The notes under the pieces: generated by a model | The model's database searches: none | What the model was told of the DNA's origin: nothing | What the model saw: only the letters and a program-made list of their open reading frames with translations | Translations under genes and position numbers: made by a program | Assembly: GCA_035366835.1 (NCBI GenBank) | Contig: DAOSIS010000023.1 | Span: forward strand, 1-54,955 | DNA: 54,955 nt | Origin: UBA6109 sp035366835 | GTDB lineage: Bacteria; Desulfobacterota; Syntrophia; Syntrophales; UBA6109 | Direction: 5' to 3' | Shown here: positions 43,054 through 52,719 of the stretch, one piece after another | Position numbering within the stretch: the first letter of the stretch is position 1 | Layout of the letters: the number at the start of each line of letters is the position of its first letter

Positions 43054-44938
43054 ATGCGACAGGGCCTGCCCAGCCGGATTTTCCCGATCCTTTTCCTCGC
43101 GGCGACCGCCACCGCGTTCCTGGGAGCGCTCTGCGCCGCGGAGCGCTCCGCCTGGAGCGCCACACTGGATTGTCTCTCCTGCCACGACGATCACCTCTTC
43201 CGTGCGGAATTTCCCAAGTCGGTCCACGGCGACAACAGCTGCACGAGCTGCCATACCGGGATCACGAATGAGGAGCGGCACAGCGCGGGGGAGGAAAGGC
43301 CGGCGGCCGTGCACTGCGGCAGCTGCCACGAGGAGATCGCCCGGAGATACCGGCAGAATTTCCACTACGTCCAGCTCGATTTCCGTTGCAGCGACTGCCA
43401 CCGCGACATCCATTCCTTCCGCCCCCGCGCCAAGAAGACCAAGGCGGCGATCATCGAGAAGTGCACCGAATGCCACGCCAACGAGGAATACGTTGCGTCG
43501 GGACACGCGGAGGCGGGCCTGAAGGGAAACGAAGACGCCGNNNNNNNNNNCCGCGACCTGCTCGGACTGCCACGGCCTCCACAGCACGCAGGTCTTCCAT
43601 ACCTCTCTGGAGCAGTATCCGGAGCAGGCCCGCGAGTTCTACAGCCGGAACTGCAAGCGCTGCCACGCCGACCCCGCCCTGGCCAAGCGCAACAACTTGA
43701 ACCCGCAGATCGTCGCCTACTACGAGCAGACCTACCACGGCAAGGTCCAGGGCATCGGATATCCGGCGAAGGTTGCCGGCTGCGCCGACTGCCATACGAC
43801 CCACAACATGCTCCCCAAGGAGGACCCGCGGTCGAGCATCCATCCGAGCCATCTGGTGGAAAACTGCGGACGCTGCCATAGGGGATTCCATCCCCGTTTC
43901 GTCGACTACAAGGCCCATCCCGATTACCGCGACCGCAAGCTGTACCCCGCGCTCTTCTGGACCTTCGTCGCCATGTCCGGCCTGCTGGCCGGAACCCTGT
44001 GCTTCTTCTGGCTCCACACCGTCCTGTGGTGGCGGAAGACGTACTGGGAGAAGCACCGCATGGAAAAGGCGGGGATCCTGCCCCAGGCCCTTCTCGCCAA
44101 AGGTGAAGGCCTCCAGCAGATCCAGCGCTTCTCCCCCTGGGAACGCATCATGCATGTCCTCCTGATCCTGTCGTTCTTCACGCTGGTCATGACGGGATTC
44201 CCCTTGAAGTACCACGACGCCGCCTGGTCGAAGATCCTGATGAATTTCTGGGGCGGAGCCCATGTAGCGGGACTCTTTCACCGGGGCGCGGCCCTCCTTC
44301 TCATCGCCATCGTCGCCTACGTCGCCTTTCTGTCCCTGCGTTTCCTGTTCCCGAAGGGTCTGGGACGGCGGGGATTCCTCGGAAGGCTCTTCGGGCCCGA
44401 TTCCCTCGTCCCCAACCGGAAGGACCTGGAGGACTTCAAGGGGATGTTCCTGTGGTTCTTCGACCGCGGGGAGATGCCGAAATTCGACCGGTGGACCTAC
44501 TGGGAGAAATTCGACTTCTGGGCCGTCTTCTGGGGGATGTTCGCCATCGGCAGTTCCGGCATCCTGCTTTGGGTGCCGGAGTGGTCGTCCTATCTCCTGC
44601 CCGGCTGGGTCCTCAACGTGGCATCCCTTGTGCATTCTGAGGAGGCCCTGCTGGCGGCGCTCTTCATCTTCACCGTACACTTCTTCAACACCCACTTCAT
44701 CCCCAACAAGTTCCCCATGGATCGGATCATCTTCACGGGCACCTACACGCTGGAGGATCTGAAGGAACAGCGGCCCCTTGAGTATGAACGCCTCAAGGAC
44801 AGCCCCCGTTTCGAATCCATGAAGCGGCCTTATCCCGGTATCCCCCTGAAGCTTCTCGGAGCCACCTTCGGACTTGCCAGCCTGCTGCTCGGGCTCTTCC
44901 TGCTGGGCCATATCCTCTGGTCCCTGTTCTTCTTCTGA
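43054..44938 (+). CDS. Multihaem c-type / membrane b-type cytochrome, interrupted by an assembly gap
   Basis: A signal anchor (FPILFLAATATAFLGALCAA) is followed by periplasmic haem c sites CLSCH, CTSCH, CGSCH, CSDCH and CTECH. After the N-run, which shifts the apparent frame, come CSDCH, CKRCH, CADCH and CGRCH, giving at least nine. The C-terminal half has about five membrane helices of a cytochrome b561/FdhI type (SPWERIMHVLLILSFFTLVM; HRGAALLLIAIVAYVAF), with His for haem b. It resembles NrfH/quinol-oxidising membrane cytochromes and probably passes electrons from the quinone pool to the periplasmic cytochromes of this cluster. The frame break falls in the gap, so I treat it as one gene. 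Confidence 0.85.
43541..43550. other. Assembly gap (ten Ns)
   Basis: Ten unresolved bases lie inside the membrane cytochrome gene. Coding frames differ on the two sides, so the true gap length is not ten. Haem motifs near the gap may be missing from the count. Confidence 0.98.
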
Positions 44939-44949
44939 GGCCCGCCGCG

Positions 44950-46350
44950 ATGCCCGAGAAAGATCTCCCGAACACGAGAAAACCCCGGCCCCTGTGGGCA
45001 TTCCTTTCTTCCGTCAGGCTTACGGTCGTCCTCCTGGCCCTGCTGGTCCTTCTCGCCGTGCTCGGAACGGTGATCCCCCAGCGGGACACGGCGATGGAGG
45101 CTGCGCGGCACGCCCATACCGGGTGGGCGGCCGTGGTGGACGCGCTACGCCTCTCCGACGTCTTCCATTCGCCATGGCTCCATGCCCTTTTGGGACTCCT
45201 GTCCCTGAATCTTGTGGTCTGCTCGTTGAACCGGTTCCCCGCAAGCCTGCGGGCCTTCCGGGGAGACAGCTTCACCGATCCCTCCGTGCCGCCGGGCAAT
45301 CTCCCCCCGACCCTCAGCCTGGAAACCGGGGACCGGCCGGAAGAGGCCTTGAAGCGGATGGAGGATCTGCTGAAGAAAACGTACCGGCTCGCAGGGCGGA
45401 GGACCAGGGCAGAAACGGACTTTCTCTATGCCGACCGTGGCCGCTATTCGCGCTTCGGCGTTTACGTGATCCACCTGGGCGTCCTTGTCATCATCGCCGG
45501 CGCCCTGGCCGGCTCCCTCTTCGGCTTCAAAGCCTACGTCAACCTGGTGGAGGGCGAGTCCTCCGATGTTGCGTACCTCAGGGGTGGAGAGGAGCAGAAG
45601 AAATTCGACTTCGCCGTTCGCTGCGACCGCTTCAGCGTCGATTTCTATGAGAGCGGCGCACCGAAGGAATACCGCTCCGACCTGACCTTCCTGAAGGGCG
45701 GACGCGTCGCCCATCACGGGTTCCTGCGGGTGAATTCCCCGATCCTGTTCGAGGGATTCCGCTTCTATCAGGCGAGCTACGGCATTGCGCCCGGCGGCAG
45801 GATCAGCCTCGGATTCCGACGCGGCGCCGGGAAGGAGCAAAGCGTGAATATCGGCGCTGGCGAGGCCGTTGAGCTGCCCGAAGCGGGGGCCCGCGTCCGG
45901 GTCGCACGCATCGTGGAAAACATGATGGAGATGGGACCTGCCGTGAAGCTGGTCGTCGAAACGCCGAAGGGACAGGTCGCCTTCTGGGTGTTCCAGGAGA
46001 TCGCAGAGATCGAAAGGGCGAACCCGGGCATCGTGCGACAGGTGCCGATGTTCAACCCCGGCCTCTTCGCCCCTTACGTCTTTTCCCTCGATCGCCTGGA
46101 ACGGAAATATTACACGGGGCTGCAGGTCGCCCGCGATCCCGGCGCGCCGGTCGTCGCCGCCGGCGCATTCCTGCTTTTCGCGGGACTGATGGCGGTCTTC
46201 TTCTCCAGTCATCGGCAGATCGAGGTCCGCGTCGGGACAAGCGGCGGCCGCACCCAGATCGGCATCAGCGGCCGGAGCAGCCGCGATCCGCGCGGCCTTC
46301 AAGAAGAGATGCGGCGCATCCTCGGCGGATACACGAAAGCGAGCCTATGA
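44950..46350 (+). CDS. resB: ResB-like cytochrome c biogenesis protein
   Basis: The product is 466 aa. Three N-terminal-region helices (LWAFLSSVRLTVVLLALLVL; LHALLGLLSLNLVVCSLNRF; YVIHLGVLVIIAGALAGSLF) are followed by a large periplasmic domain with FLRVNSPILFEGFRFYQASY, a ResB/Ccs1 hallmark, and a final helix (GAFLLFAGLMAVFFSS). With CcsA it forms the System II haem-ligation complex. It starts 11 bp after the membrane cytochrome and overlaps CcsA by ATGA, so maturation is encoded with its client cytochromes. Confidence 0.92.
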   Translation: MPEKDLPNTRKPRPLWAFLSSVRLTVVLLALLVLLAVLGTVIPQRDTAMEAARHAHTGWAAVVDALRLSDVFHSPWLHALLGLLSLNLVVCSLNRFPASLRAFRGDSFTDPSVPPGNLPPTLSLETGDRPEEALKRMEDLLKKTYRLAGRRTRAETDFLYADRGRYSRFGVYVIHLGVLVIIAGALAGSLFGFKAYVNLVEGESSDVAYLRGGEEQKKFDFAVRCDRFSVDFYESGAPKEYRSDLTFLKGGRVAHHGFLRVNSPILFEGFRFYQASYGIAPGGRISLGFRRGAGKEQSVNIGAGEAVELPEAGARVRVARIVENMMEMGPAVKLVVETPKGQVAFWVFQEIAEIERANPGIVRQVPMFNPGLFAPYVFSLDRLERKYYTGLQVARDPGAPVVAAGAFLLFAGLMAVFFSSHRQIEVRVGTSGGRTQIGISGRSSRDPRGLQEEMRRILGGYTKASL

Positions 46351-47195
46351 GCCATACCGTCATCCTGAGCGCGGTCACGTTTTTTTACTTCGGCGCCTTT
46401 CTCCTGTATCTCCTGCGCGTCATCACGAACCGCGAGACCTGGGGAGTCGGCGCCAGCTGGACGCTTCTCATCGGTTTCGCCGCGCAGACGGTCGCCCTCG
46501 TGCTGCGGTGGATCGACTCCTACCGCCTGGGGATCGGCCATGCGCCCCTCTCGAATTTCTATGAATCCCTCGTCTTCTTCGCCTGGGCGATGGTCCTGCT
46601 GTACCTGCTGACGGAATGGCGGACCCGCTCGCGCAGCGCGGGCGTTTTCGTCACTCCGCCCGCCCTGATCTGCATGGCCTACGCATCCTTTTCCCCGACC
46701 GTGAACAGCAGGATCCAGCCCCTGGTCCCGGCGCTGCAGAGCAACTGGCTGATCAGCCACGTGGTCAGCTGCTTCCTCGGCTACGCAGCCTTCACCATCG
46801 CCTTCGCCCTGGCGGTCATGTTCCTCCTGAAGCGGCGGGAAGGCGAACAAAAGGGGCTGACCGGTCGATTCCTGCGGATGCTCCCGGACAGGGAAAGCAT
46901 CGACGAACTTCTCTATCACAACGTCGTTTTCGGCTTCATCCTCCTGACGCTGGGAATCGCCACGGGCTCGGTCTGGGCGCACCACGCCTGGGGATCGTAC
47001 TGGAGCTGGGACCCCAAGGAAACCTGGTCCCTCGTCACCTGGCTGATCTACGCGGCGCTGCTCCACGTCCGGCTCGTCCGGGGATGGCGCGGCGGACGAA
47101 TCGCGGCCCTGTGCATCTTCGGTTTTGCCGCCGTCCTCTTCACCTACTTCGGCGTCAATTACCTCCCCGGCCTTCACAGCTATCTGAAATCGTAA
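46347..47195 (+). CDS. ccsA: CcsA/ResC-type cytochrome c synthase subunit
   Basis: The product is 282 aa with eight predicted helices. The haem-handling WWD-like motif is AWGSYWSWDPKETWSLVTW. Flanking His residues appear in the helix before it (HHAW), in ISHVVSCFLGYAAF and in LHSY near the C-terminus. It exports or holds haem and ligates it to CXXCH motifs together with ResB. It is the last gene of the cytochrome operon. Confidence 0.93.
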   Translation: MSHTVILSAVTFFYFGAFLLYLLRVITNRETWGVGASWTLLIGFAAQTVALVLRWIDSYRLGIGHAPLSNFYESLVFFAWAMVLLYLLTEWRTRSRSAGVFVTPPALICMAYASFSPTVNSRIQPLVPALQSNWLISHVVSCFLGYAAFTIAFALAVMFLLKRREGEQKGLTGRFLRMLPDRESIDELLYHNVVFGFILLTLGIATGSVWAHHAWGSYWSWDPKETWSLVTWLIYAALLHVRLVRGWRGGRIAALCIFGFAAVLFTYFGVNYLPGLHSYLKS

Positions 47196-47397
47196 CGGCG
47201 CTGTTCGGGCGGCACGCATGGCCTGTGCCGCTGCCCGTGCCGAGAGTACCCCTGCGACGTCAAGGGATTTCCCGGCGCTTTCGGGAGCGGGCCGGACCGG
47301 TTCACCCGGCGGCATGTTCGGCGCCCAGATAGCGTTTGCATCGGGCCGGCCGCCGTGCTAGGGAGTGCGTCATCAAGAAACATGGGGTATCGTATTC
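47196..47397. other. Intergenic region after ccsA
   Basis: One plus-strand frame gives a short Cys-containing peptide around CREYPCDVKGF, followed by about 25 codons without family features. It may be a relic of a small zinc-ribbon gene, but support is weak. No promoter or terminator is clear. Confidence 0.25.
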
Positions 47398-48369
47398 ATG
47401 GCCGCCACGGAACAGATCCTTCCCCGCCTGCACGTCATCGAAGTCCCCCTGCCGAAGAGCCCGCTGAAGGCGCTGAACGCGTATGTCGTCAGTGGTTCGG
47501 ACAGGAACCTCGTCGTGGACACGGGCTTCGACCATCCCGAATGCCTTGCCGCCCTGCGGCAGGGCCTGCACGATCTGCATGTCGACCTCGACCGCACGGA
47601 TTTCTTCATCACCCATCTCCACGCCGACCATTTCGGTCTCGTGTATCGGATCGTCCGGCCGGGACGTACCGTCTACTTCAATGCCCCCGATGCGGAATGG
47701 GTTCGATCCTGGAAGGGATGGGAAGAGATGGTCGCCCACGCGGAGCGCAACGGCTTCCCGAAAGACGCGTTGGACGGCGCAATCCGGAATCATCCCGGCT
47801 ACCGGTTCATGGCCCAGATACCGAAAGAAATGACGCTCCTTGCGGACGGGACGCGCCTCGATATCGGGGATTACCGTTTCCGCTGCGTCTCCACGCCCGG
47901 CCATACGCCGGGCCATTTGTGCCTGTACGACCCGGAGAAGCGCCTGCTCATCGCCGGAGATCATCTGCTTCAGGACATCACGCCGAACATCACCTGCTGG
48001 CGCGAGGGCATCAACCCCCTGCGGGATTATCTGGACAGCCTCGAAAAGATGAAGGGGATGGAAATCGATCGCGTCCTGCCCGGCCACCGCCGGCGTCTCG
48101 GCAATCCCGCCGCACGGATCGACGAACTGCGGCATCACCATCTGAAACGCAACGAAGAAATCCTGGCGATCCTCCGCGACGGTCCCCGGAACGCGTACGA
48201 TATCGCCGGGCGCATGACGTGGGATCTTGACTGCCCTTCCTGGGAGGATTTTCCCCTGCCGCAGAAATGGTTCGCGATGAGTGAGGCGCTCGCCCACCTG
48301 AGATTCCTGGAAAGAGAAGGGAAGGTGCGGAGGGTCGCCGAACAGCCGTTGTTCCTGTACGCATTGTAG
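47398..48369 (+). CDS. Metallo-beta-lactamase-fold hydrolase
   Basis: The product is 323 aa. Metal ligands are in the canonical order: THLHADHFG, then STPGHTPGHLCLY, IAGDHLL with Asp, and PGHRRRLG with a last His. The C-terminal 90 residues form a winged-helix-like segment (NAYDIAGRMTWDL and FAMSEALAHLRFLEREGKV), as in LACTB2/glyoxalase-II-like bacterial MBL proteins that probably act on thioesters or other small esters. It is cytoplasmic and monocistronic. The ATG at 47398 is preferred to a GTG at 47365, whose extra residues lack family similarity. Confidence 0.88.
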   Translation: MAATEQILPRLHVIEVPLPKSPLKALNAYVVSGSDRNLVVDTGFDHPECLAALRQGLHDLHVDLDRTDFFITHLHADHFGLVYRIVRPGRTVYFNAPDAEWVRSWKGWEEMVAHAERNGFPKDALDGAIRNHPGYRFMAQIPKEMTLLADGTRLDIGDYRFRCVSTPGHTPGHLCLYDPEKRLLIAGDHLLQDITPNITCWREGINPLRDYLDSLEKMKGMEIDRVLPGHRRRLGNPAARIDELRHHHLKRNEEILAILRDGPRNAYDIAGRMTWDLDCPSWEDFPLPQKWFAMSEALAHLRFLEREGKVRRVAEQPLFLYAL

Positions 48370-48638
48370 AGGCCGTCGTCATCGCCGGGCAAGGGCGCTC
48401 ACGGTCGGCGCTACCCGCAGACGGACCGCGTGAAGAGCGTCCGGGAAACCGACGCCCGGACCTTCGTCGACAAGCCGCACACCGTGGAAAGGATCGACCC
48501 GACGAAGCTTCTGCGGACCGCCGCGCCTGGACGCGAACAGCGGCCCGGCGTATTGATAATCTTCGGCATTGAGAGTATTTTTTATTGAAGACGGACGAAA
48601 ACGGATGTCCTGCCCCACGCGGCGCGGAGGTCTGAACC
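48370..48638. other. Intergenic region before marC
   Basis: A plus-strand frame from about 48415 to 48588 has coding-like codon use (SVRETDARTFVDKPHTVERI), but no start, RBS or recognisable family. It may be a gene relic. The sequence becomes A/T-rich near 48557-48590, just before the MarC gene. Confidence 0.25.
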
Positions 48639-49208
48639 ATGACGGATTATGCCCTGGCCTTCATCCCGGTCTTCGTGGCCATCGATGTCATCGGCCTGCT
48701 CCCGATCTTCATCTCGCTGACCTTTTCGCTTTCGAGGGATGAGCGGATCAGGGTCATCCGCCAGTCCATCTTCACCGCCCTGGCGGCCGGGCTGGTTTTC
48801 CTGTTTCTGGGGAGATTCGCCCTGAAGGTCCTGGGCGTCGAGATCAATGACTTCAAGGTTGCCGGAGGGATCCTCCTCCTGGCCCTGTCCATCAACGATC
48901 TGATCTTCGGCGTGAAACGCAAGGAAGAGGGGCGTCAAAGCGATGTCGGGATCGTGCCGATCGGCATGCCCCTGATCGTCGGCCCAGCCGTCCTGACGAC
49001 CCTCCTGCTGCTGCTGGATTCCTACGGGATCTGGCCGACGATCGCATCGCTCCTGATGAACCTCGTGCTGGTGTATCTCGTGTTCCGGGCCTCAGGAATC
49101 CTGATCCGGATTCTCGGCGAGGGGGGGACACGCGCCGTCGCCAAGTTCATGAGCATTCTTCTGGCCGCCATCGGGGTGATGATGATCCGCCGGGGGCTGG
49201 GCGGATGA
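48639..49208 (+). CDS. marC: MarC-family integral membrane protein
   Basis: The product is 189 aa with six hydrophobic helices. Family features are the N-terminal FVAIDVIGLLPIFISLT, FKVAGGILLLALSINDLIFG and VPIGMPLIVGPAVLTTLLLL, plus FMSILLAAIGVMMIRRGL at the end. The family (UPF0056) has no proven function despite its name. CGGAGGT precedes the start. It converges with the DinB-like gene, 24 bp apart. Confidence 0.92.
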   Translation: MTDYALAFIPVFVAIDVIGLLPIFISLTFSLSRDERIRVIRQSIFTALAAGLVFLFLGRFALKVLGVEINDFKVAGGILLLALSINDLIFGVKRKEEGRQSDVGIVPIGMPLIVGPAVLTTLLLLLDSYGIWPTIASLLMNLVLVYLVFRASGILIRILGEGGTRAVAKFMSILLAAIGVMMIRRGLGG

Positions 49209-49232
49209 AGCGGCCGGGAAGGGAATTCCGGC

Positions 49233-49754
49233 CTACGCGTCTTTCGGCCTCACCGAGACCGGGACACCGAGCGCCTGCAGGATCTCGCGCATGTGGTTGA
49301 TGTGGAACGGAAGATGGTATTCTCCGATACCTCCGATCCACCCCTCCAGCGTCGGGTATTCGCCCAGTGGCGAGTCTTTGAGCATGGGAATCTGCGCCTT
49401 GCGCTCAAGCTGTTCCGCGGACAGGCCCGCCGCAAACTCGGCGATGCCTTCGTACTCCCGTTCGACTTCCTCCTGAAGGTGGCGGAAGCTCATCCGCGCC
49501 CGTCCTTCGGAGAAGAAAGGGTTTGCCGCCTCCATGTCGAGCCGGGGGGTTTCGCGGTCGAGAAACGCCTGCAGGGCCGGCACGTGGCCCTTTCCTTCGG
49601 GACCCAGGAGATGGGAAAGGATCTCCTTGGGAGACCACCGTCCCTCGGGCGCGCGTGAAGCCGTCTCTTCATCAACCCCCTCACAGAGCCTCTTCAGTTC
49701 TTCGATCCTCTGCCGAATGACTTGTGCCAATCGCATTCCCGCCGCCGTAGCCAT
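49233..49754 (-). CDS. DinB-like putative metal-dependent protein
   Basis: The product is 173 aa, four-helix DinB/YfiT fold: GRWSPKEILSHLLGPEGKG (first His), a middle helix, and HLPFHINHMREIL with the remaining His ligands in a HxxH spacing. Such proteins bind a divalent metal and are often thiol-dependent S-transferases. GGAGGAGG precedes the ATG at 49754. It stands alone. Confidence 0.8.
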   Translation of the reverse strand: MATAAGMRLAQVIRQRIEELKRLCEGVDEETASRAPEGRWSPKEILSHLLGPEGKGHVPALQAFLDRETPRLDMEAANPFFSEGRARMSFRHLQEEVEREYEGIAEFAAGLSAEQLERKAQIPMLKDSPLGEYPTLEGWIGGIGEYHLPFHINHMREILQALGVPVSVRPKDA

Positions 49755-50001
49755 GTCGCTGTCCTCCTCCCACCGTTTCTTTGCTCATCCCCTGCAAGGT
49801 CCCGGTCACGCCTGTTCGCCTGTTCCCTGCATGAAGATATCTCATTGTAATGCACGGTCACAGCAGGGCAACATGGATTCTATGGAAGGATATCGGTAGG
49901 CAAAAACTGTGGCTTGACACGAAAATGCCCTCTGTCTCATTCTCTGGCCGTCGAAAGCAAACCTGGGCTATTTCCCGGCCGTTCTTCATCGAAGGAGGGA
50001 T
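49755..50001. other. Intergenic region before the M15 peptidase gene
   Basis: Nothing coding is visible. A TTGACA occurs at about 49914, but the matching -10 (TCATTC) is poor, so I do not list it as a promoter. Confidence 0.4.
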
Positions 50002-50700
50002 ATGAAGAGACTCGTGGTGGCGGTGTTGCTGATGGTGTCGGCAACCTGTTTTGCCGGCGAGAAGTATTCCGCCGTGGTCAGCGACATTCCTCCGGAAATA
50101 CGGGCCATGATGACGGGAAGGACCTGGCACGAGGGATGCCCGCTCGGCCTCGAGCAACTGGCCTACATCCGTCTCAGCCACTGGGGCTTCGACGACAAGC
50201 CGCACGTCGGCGAACTGATCGTCTATCGACCGCTGGCCGATGAGGTCGTGGAGATTTTCCGCCAGCTCTTCGAGATCCGGTTCCCCATTGAGAAGATGCT
50301 GCTACCGGAGAGACTGCCGAAAGGCGTTTCGAACTCCGAGGCGAACAACTCATCGGCATTCTATTGCCGTGCCGACGAGCAGGTTCCGACGAGATATTCC
50401 TCCCACAGCTACGGCATTGCCATCGACATCAACGACCTTTACAACCCGGCGGTCGAGGGAGACAAGGTGGACCCGGAGGAGGGTCGAAAGTATCTGGACC
50501 GCAGCCTGAACCACAAGGGCATGATCAAGGAGGGCGACGGGCTCTTCACGATTTTCACCAATCACGGCTGGCGCTGGGGCGGATTTTTTCGCGAGGTCGA
50601 TTATCAGCATTTCGGCAAGGTCATCACCACCCACTATATCGCGGAGCGCATGCAGTATATTCCGCCTGACAAACAGATCAAATCCCTCGGAGATTTCTGA
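50002..50700 (+). CDS. Exported M15-type D-alanyl-D-alanine carboxypeptidase-like protein
   Basis: The product is 232 aa. The signal peptide (RLVVAVLLMVSATCFAG) precedes an M15C-type VanY/endolysin fold: AFYCRADEQVPTRYSSHSYG with the first Zn His, then IAIDINDLYNP with the Asp ligand, and REVDYQHFGK with the last His. It should cleave peptidoglycan stem peptides in the periplasm. GGAGGG precedes the ATG. No phage genes are nearby, so a housekeeping role is more likely than a lysin. Confidence 0.87.
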   Translation: MKRLVVAVLLMVSATCFAGEKYSAVVSDIPPEIRAMMTGRTWHEGCPLGLEQLAYIRLSHWGFDDKPHVGELIVYRPLADEVVEIFRQLFEIRFPIEKMLLPERLPKGVSNSEANNSSAFYCRADEQVPTRYSSHSYGIAIDINDLYNPAVEGDKVDPEEGRKYLDRSLNHKGMIKEGDGLFTIFTNHGWRWGGFFREVDYQHFGKVITTHYIAERMQYIPPDKQIKSLGDF

Positions 50701-50783
50701 AAGTGGAGCTGCACCTGCAGCCGGCGTCCGGATTCGCCCATCCGGAGGTGCCGTTGCGAGCGCCGGCCCGTCACCGGCCTTGC

Positions 50784-51659
50784 CTATTCGTCTTCCTCAT
50801 TCGCGGGGATGCGGGATTCGCAGGGAACCCCCGTCTGGCAGAGACCGCAGGCGTAACCGTCGAAACCGTAATGCTCGCTGATGTAGCGTTTGCAGGTCTC
50901 GTGTACGTGCTTCATGCAGGAAATCTTGTCGTGCCCCTTCTCCGAGAGCGCACCCACGGGGCAGCGCCGGATGCATTTCCTGCAGGTTCCCTGACTGAAC
51001 CACAGGCAGTACTCCCGATGATTCCGGTAGGGACGGGGCGTCGGCGGGATTTCGATTTCGGCGACAACGGAGCCGACGCGCATGGCCTTCCCCCGGGGGG
51101 TGATCAGCCCGTCGCAGAGCCCGAAGGTTCCCAATCCCGAAACGAAGGCTGCATGGCGTTCGGACCACTTGGAGGAAAAGACGAATCGCTCGGAAGGCAT
51201 CCGGGACCACTCGGGATGAAGCATAGGGGCCGTCGCCCTGATGCCCGCCTTCGCAAGTTCCGCAACGACGTGCCTGCGGAGTTTCTCGTTGACCATCTCT
51301 CCGTGGAACCGCGCCCGCGCCCAGCTCTCGGGAGGATAGGTCTTTGCCTTCCTCGAATCCAGTTTCGTCTTTCGCATCTGTGGAAGGACCCAGCTGACAA
51401 CCGTGAGTTGCCGGGATGGTACGCGGCTGCCGGGGAAGGCTTTCTCGAAGGCCTCTGCAGGCGTCCAATGGAAAGGTCCCACATGTTCCTTGAAGGATTC
51501 CCAGCAGGCATCGTCGCCCCTGGAAAAGCCCACGAGCGGGTCGTCCCAGGCCTTTTCACGGACCGCGTTCTCGAGTGTGTTTTCGGGCGACGTATTCACC
51601 CAGTCCCGGATCATCCGGGTGATCCATGACGCATGGTTGTTGTCCTTACTGGCTGCCAT
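50784..51659 (-). CDS. 4Fe-4S protein related to epoxyqueuosine reductase-type proteins
   Basis: The product is 291 aa. Cys clusters at the C-terminal third are CLWFSQGTCRKCIRRCPVGAL and a second group in ACGLCQTGVPC, enough for two [4Fe-4S] centres. The middle has FVSGLGTFGLCDGLITPRGK followed by AMRVGSVVAE, as in QueG-like and related corrinoid-type ferredoxin proteins. It is cytoplasmic. Its substrate is unknown; full QueG proteins are longer (~350-380 aa) and have N-terminal features I do not see, so I avoid the symbol. Confidence 0.8.
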   Translation of the reverse strand: MAASKDNNHASWITRMIRDWVNTSPENTLENAVREKAWDDPLVGFSRGDDACWESFKEHVGPFHWTPAEAFEKAFPGSRVPSRQLTVVSWVLPQMRKTKLDSRKAKTYPPESWARARFHGEMVNEKLRRHVVAELAKAGIRATAPMLHPEWSRMPSERFVFSSKWSERHAAFVSGLGTFGLCDGLITPRGKAMRVGSVVAEIEIPPTPRPYRNHREYCLWFSQGTCRKCIRRCPVGALSEKGHDKISCMKHVHETCKRYISEHYGFDGYACGLCQTGVPCESRIPANEEDE

Positions 51660-51846
51660 TGATGTCCTCCTTCCACTCGCACGTCGAAAGGGGTTTTGTC
51701 ACAGCCGCCGGGAAACGCTCCGCGGTCAATCCTCCCCGGGGCGGTACATCGGCACCGCCTCTGCGGTGCCGCCATCTGCGAACCTTGCCTCAGCCCCTGC
51801 GGGATCAAACGCCTCCCGCGAAAACCGCCTTTCTTCCTGCGTCCGG

Positions 51847-52497
51847 CTACAGGCGTTCCGTGACGAGCCTTTCCCCCATGGCAAAGGCCTTCTCGCAATC
51901 TCCGGGGAATATCGCCGCCCTCCTCTGCGCCTTCTTGAGCGGATCAAAACGCGGGGCGACATACCGCGAGTAGTCGTCAAACTGAAGGGTGTCGTAGCTG
52001 CACAGGGATTCCGCGGAGCCGAAAATTCTCTTCATGGTCATTGCGGTGGCTTTGATGCATGCGTCGTAGCCGCGCTCTCCGGCCTCTTCCTCGGTGAGGT
52101 TCATGGTATAAATGAAACCGGTCCCGATCCTGCGCGGAAAGAGCGTCCCCGGCGGCTCGGTATAGGACGTGTAAGGAAACAGCAACCGCTCCATGAACGA
52201 CCTCATCTCCCCGGTAACGACCCCGAAATAGATCGGCGACCCCAGGACGATGGCGTCCGCCTTCTCGACTTCCCTCAGGACCGGACTCAGGCCGTCCTTC
52301 ACCGCGCAGGCCCCGTAGCTTGCGCCGTTCCTGGTCTTGCAGGCGAAGCAACTCACGCAGCCCCTGTAATTCAGGTCATACAAATGAAAGAGCTCTGTCT
52401 CAGCTCCCTGTGCCGCCGCTCCAGCGAGGGCCTTTTGCAGAAGCGCGGCCGTATTCCATGTCTTCCTGGGACTTCCGTTGACAGCGATGACTTTCAT
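51847..52497 (-). CDS. Flavodoxin-fold NAD(P)H-dependent FMN oxidoreductase
   Basis: The product is 216 aa. The N-terminal FMN phosphate loop VNGSPRKTWNTAALLQKAL and the GSPIYFGVVTGEMRSFMERL segment define the NADPH-dependent FMN reductase / iron-sulfur flavoprotein family. A CXXC-type group, GCVSCFACKTRNG, follows the first strand-helix unit and may hold an iron-sulfur cluster, as in archaeal Isf. It lies beside the 4Fe-4S protein on the same strand; they may form a small redox pair. Confidence 0.87.
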   Translation of the reverse strand: MKVIAVNGSPRKTWNTAALLQKALAGAAAQGAETELFHLYDLNYRGCVSCFACKTRNGASYGACAVKDGLSPVLREVEKADAIVLGSPIYFGVVTGEMRSFMERLLFPYTSYTEPPGTLFPRRIGTGFIYTMNLTEEEAGERGYDACIKATAMTMKRIFGSAESLCSYDTLQFDDYSRYVAPRFDPLKKAQRRAAIFPGDCEKAFAMGERLVTERL

Positions 52498-52719
52498 CCG
52501 TCATTCTCCCGACATTCTTCATAGGGCCGCCTCTGCCGCGGCGATATAAAATTCCGTAAGCAAACCCGATCGGATTGTCAAATATTTTTTCGGGAACGGC
52601 CTCCATCCGCCGCGGCGAAAACCCCTTTCCCTGCAGGCGGCAAATGCATTTCCATCGGAAATGTGCTACAAGCCACGGCGATTGCGGCGGGCGTTTGCGC
52701 TTCAGCCAGGGGAGACGTC

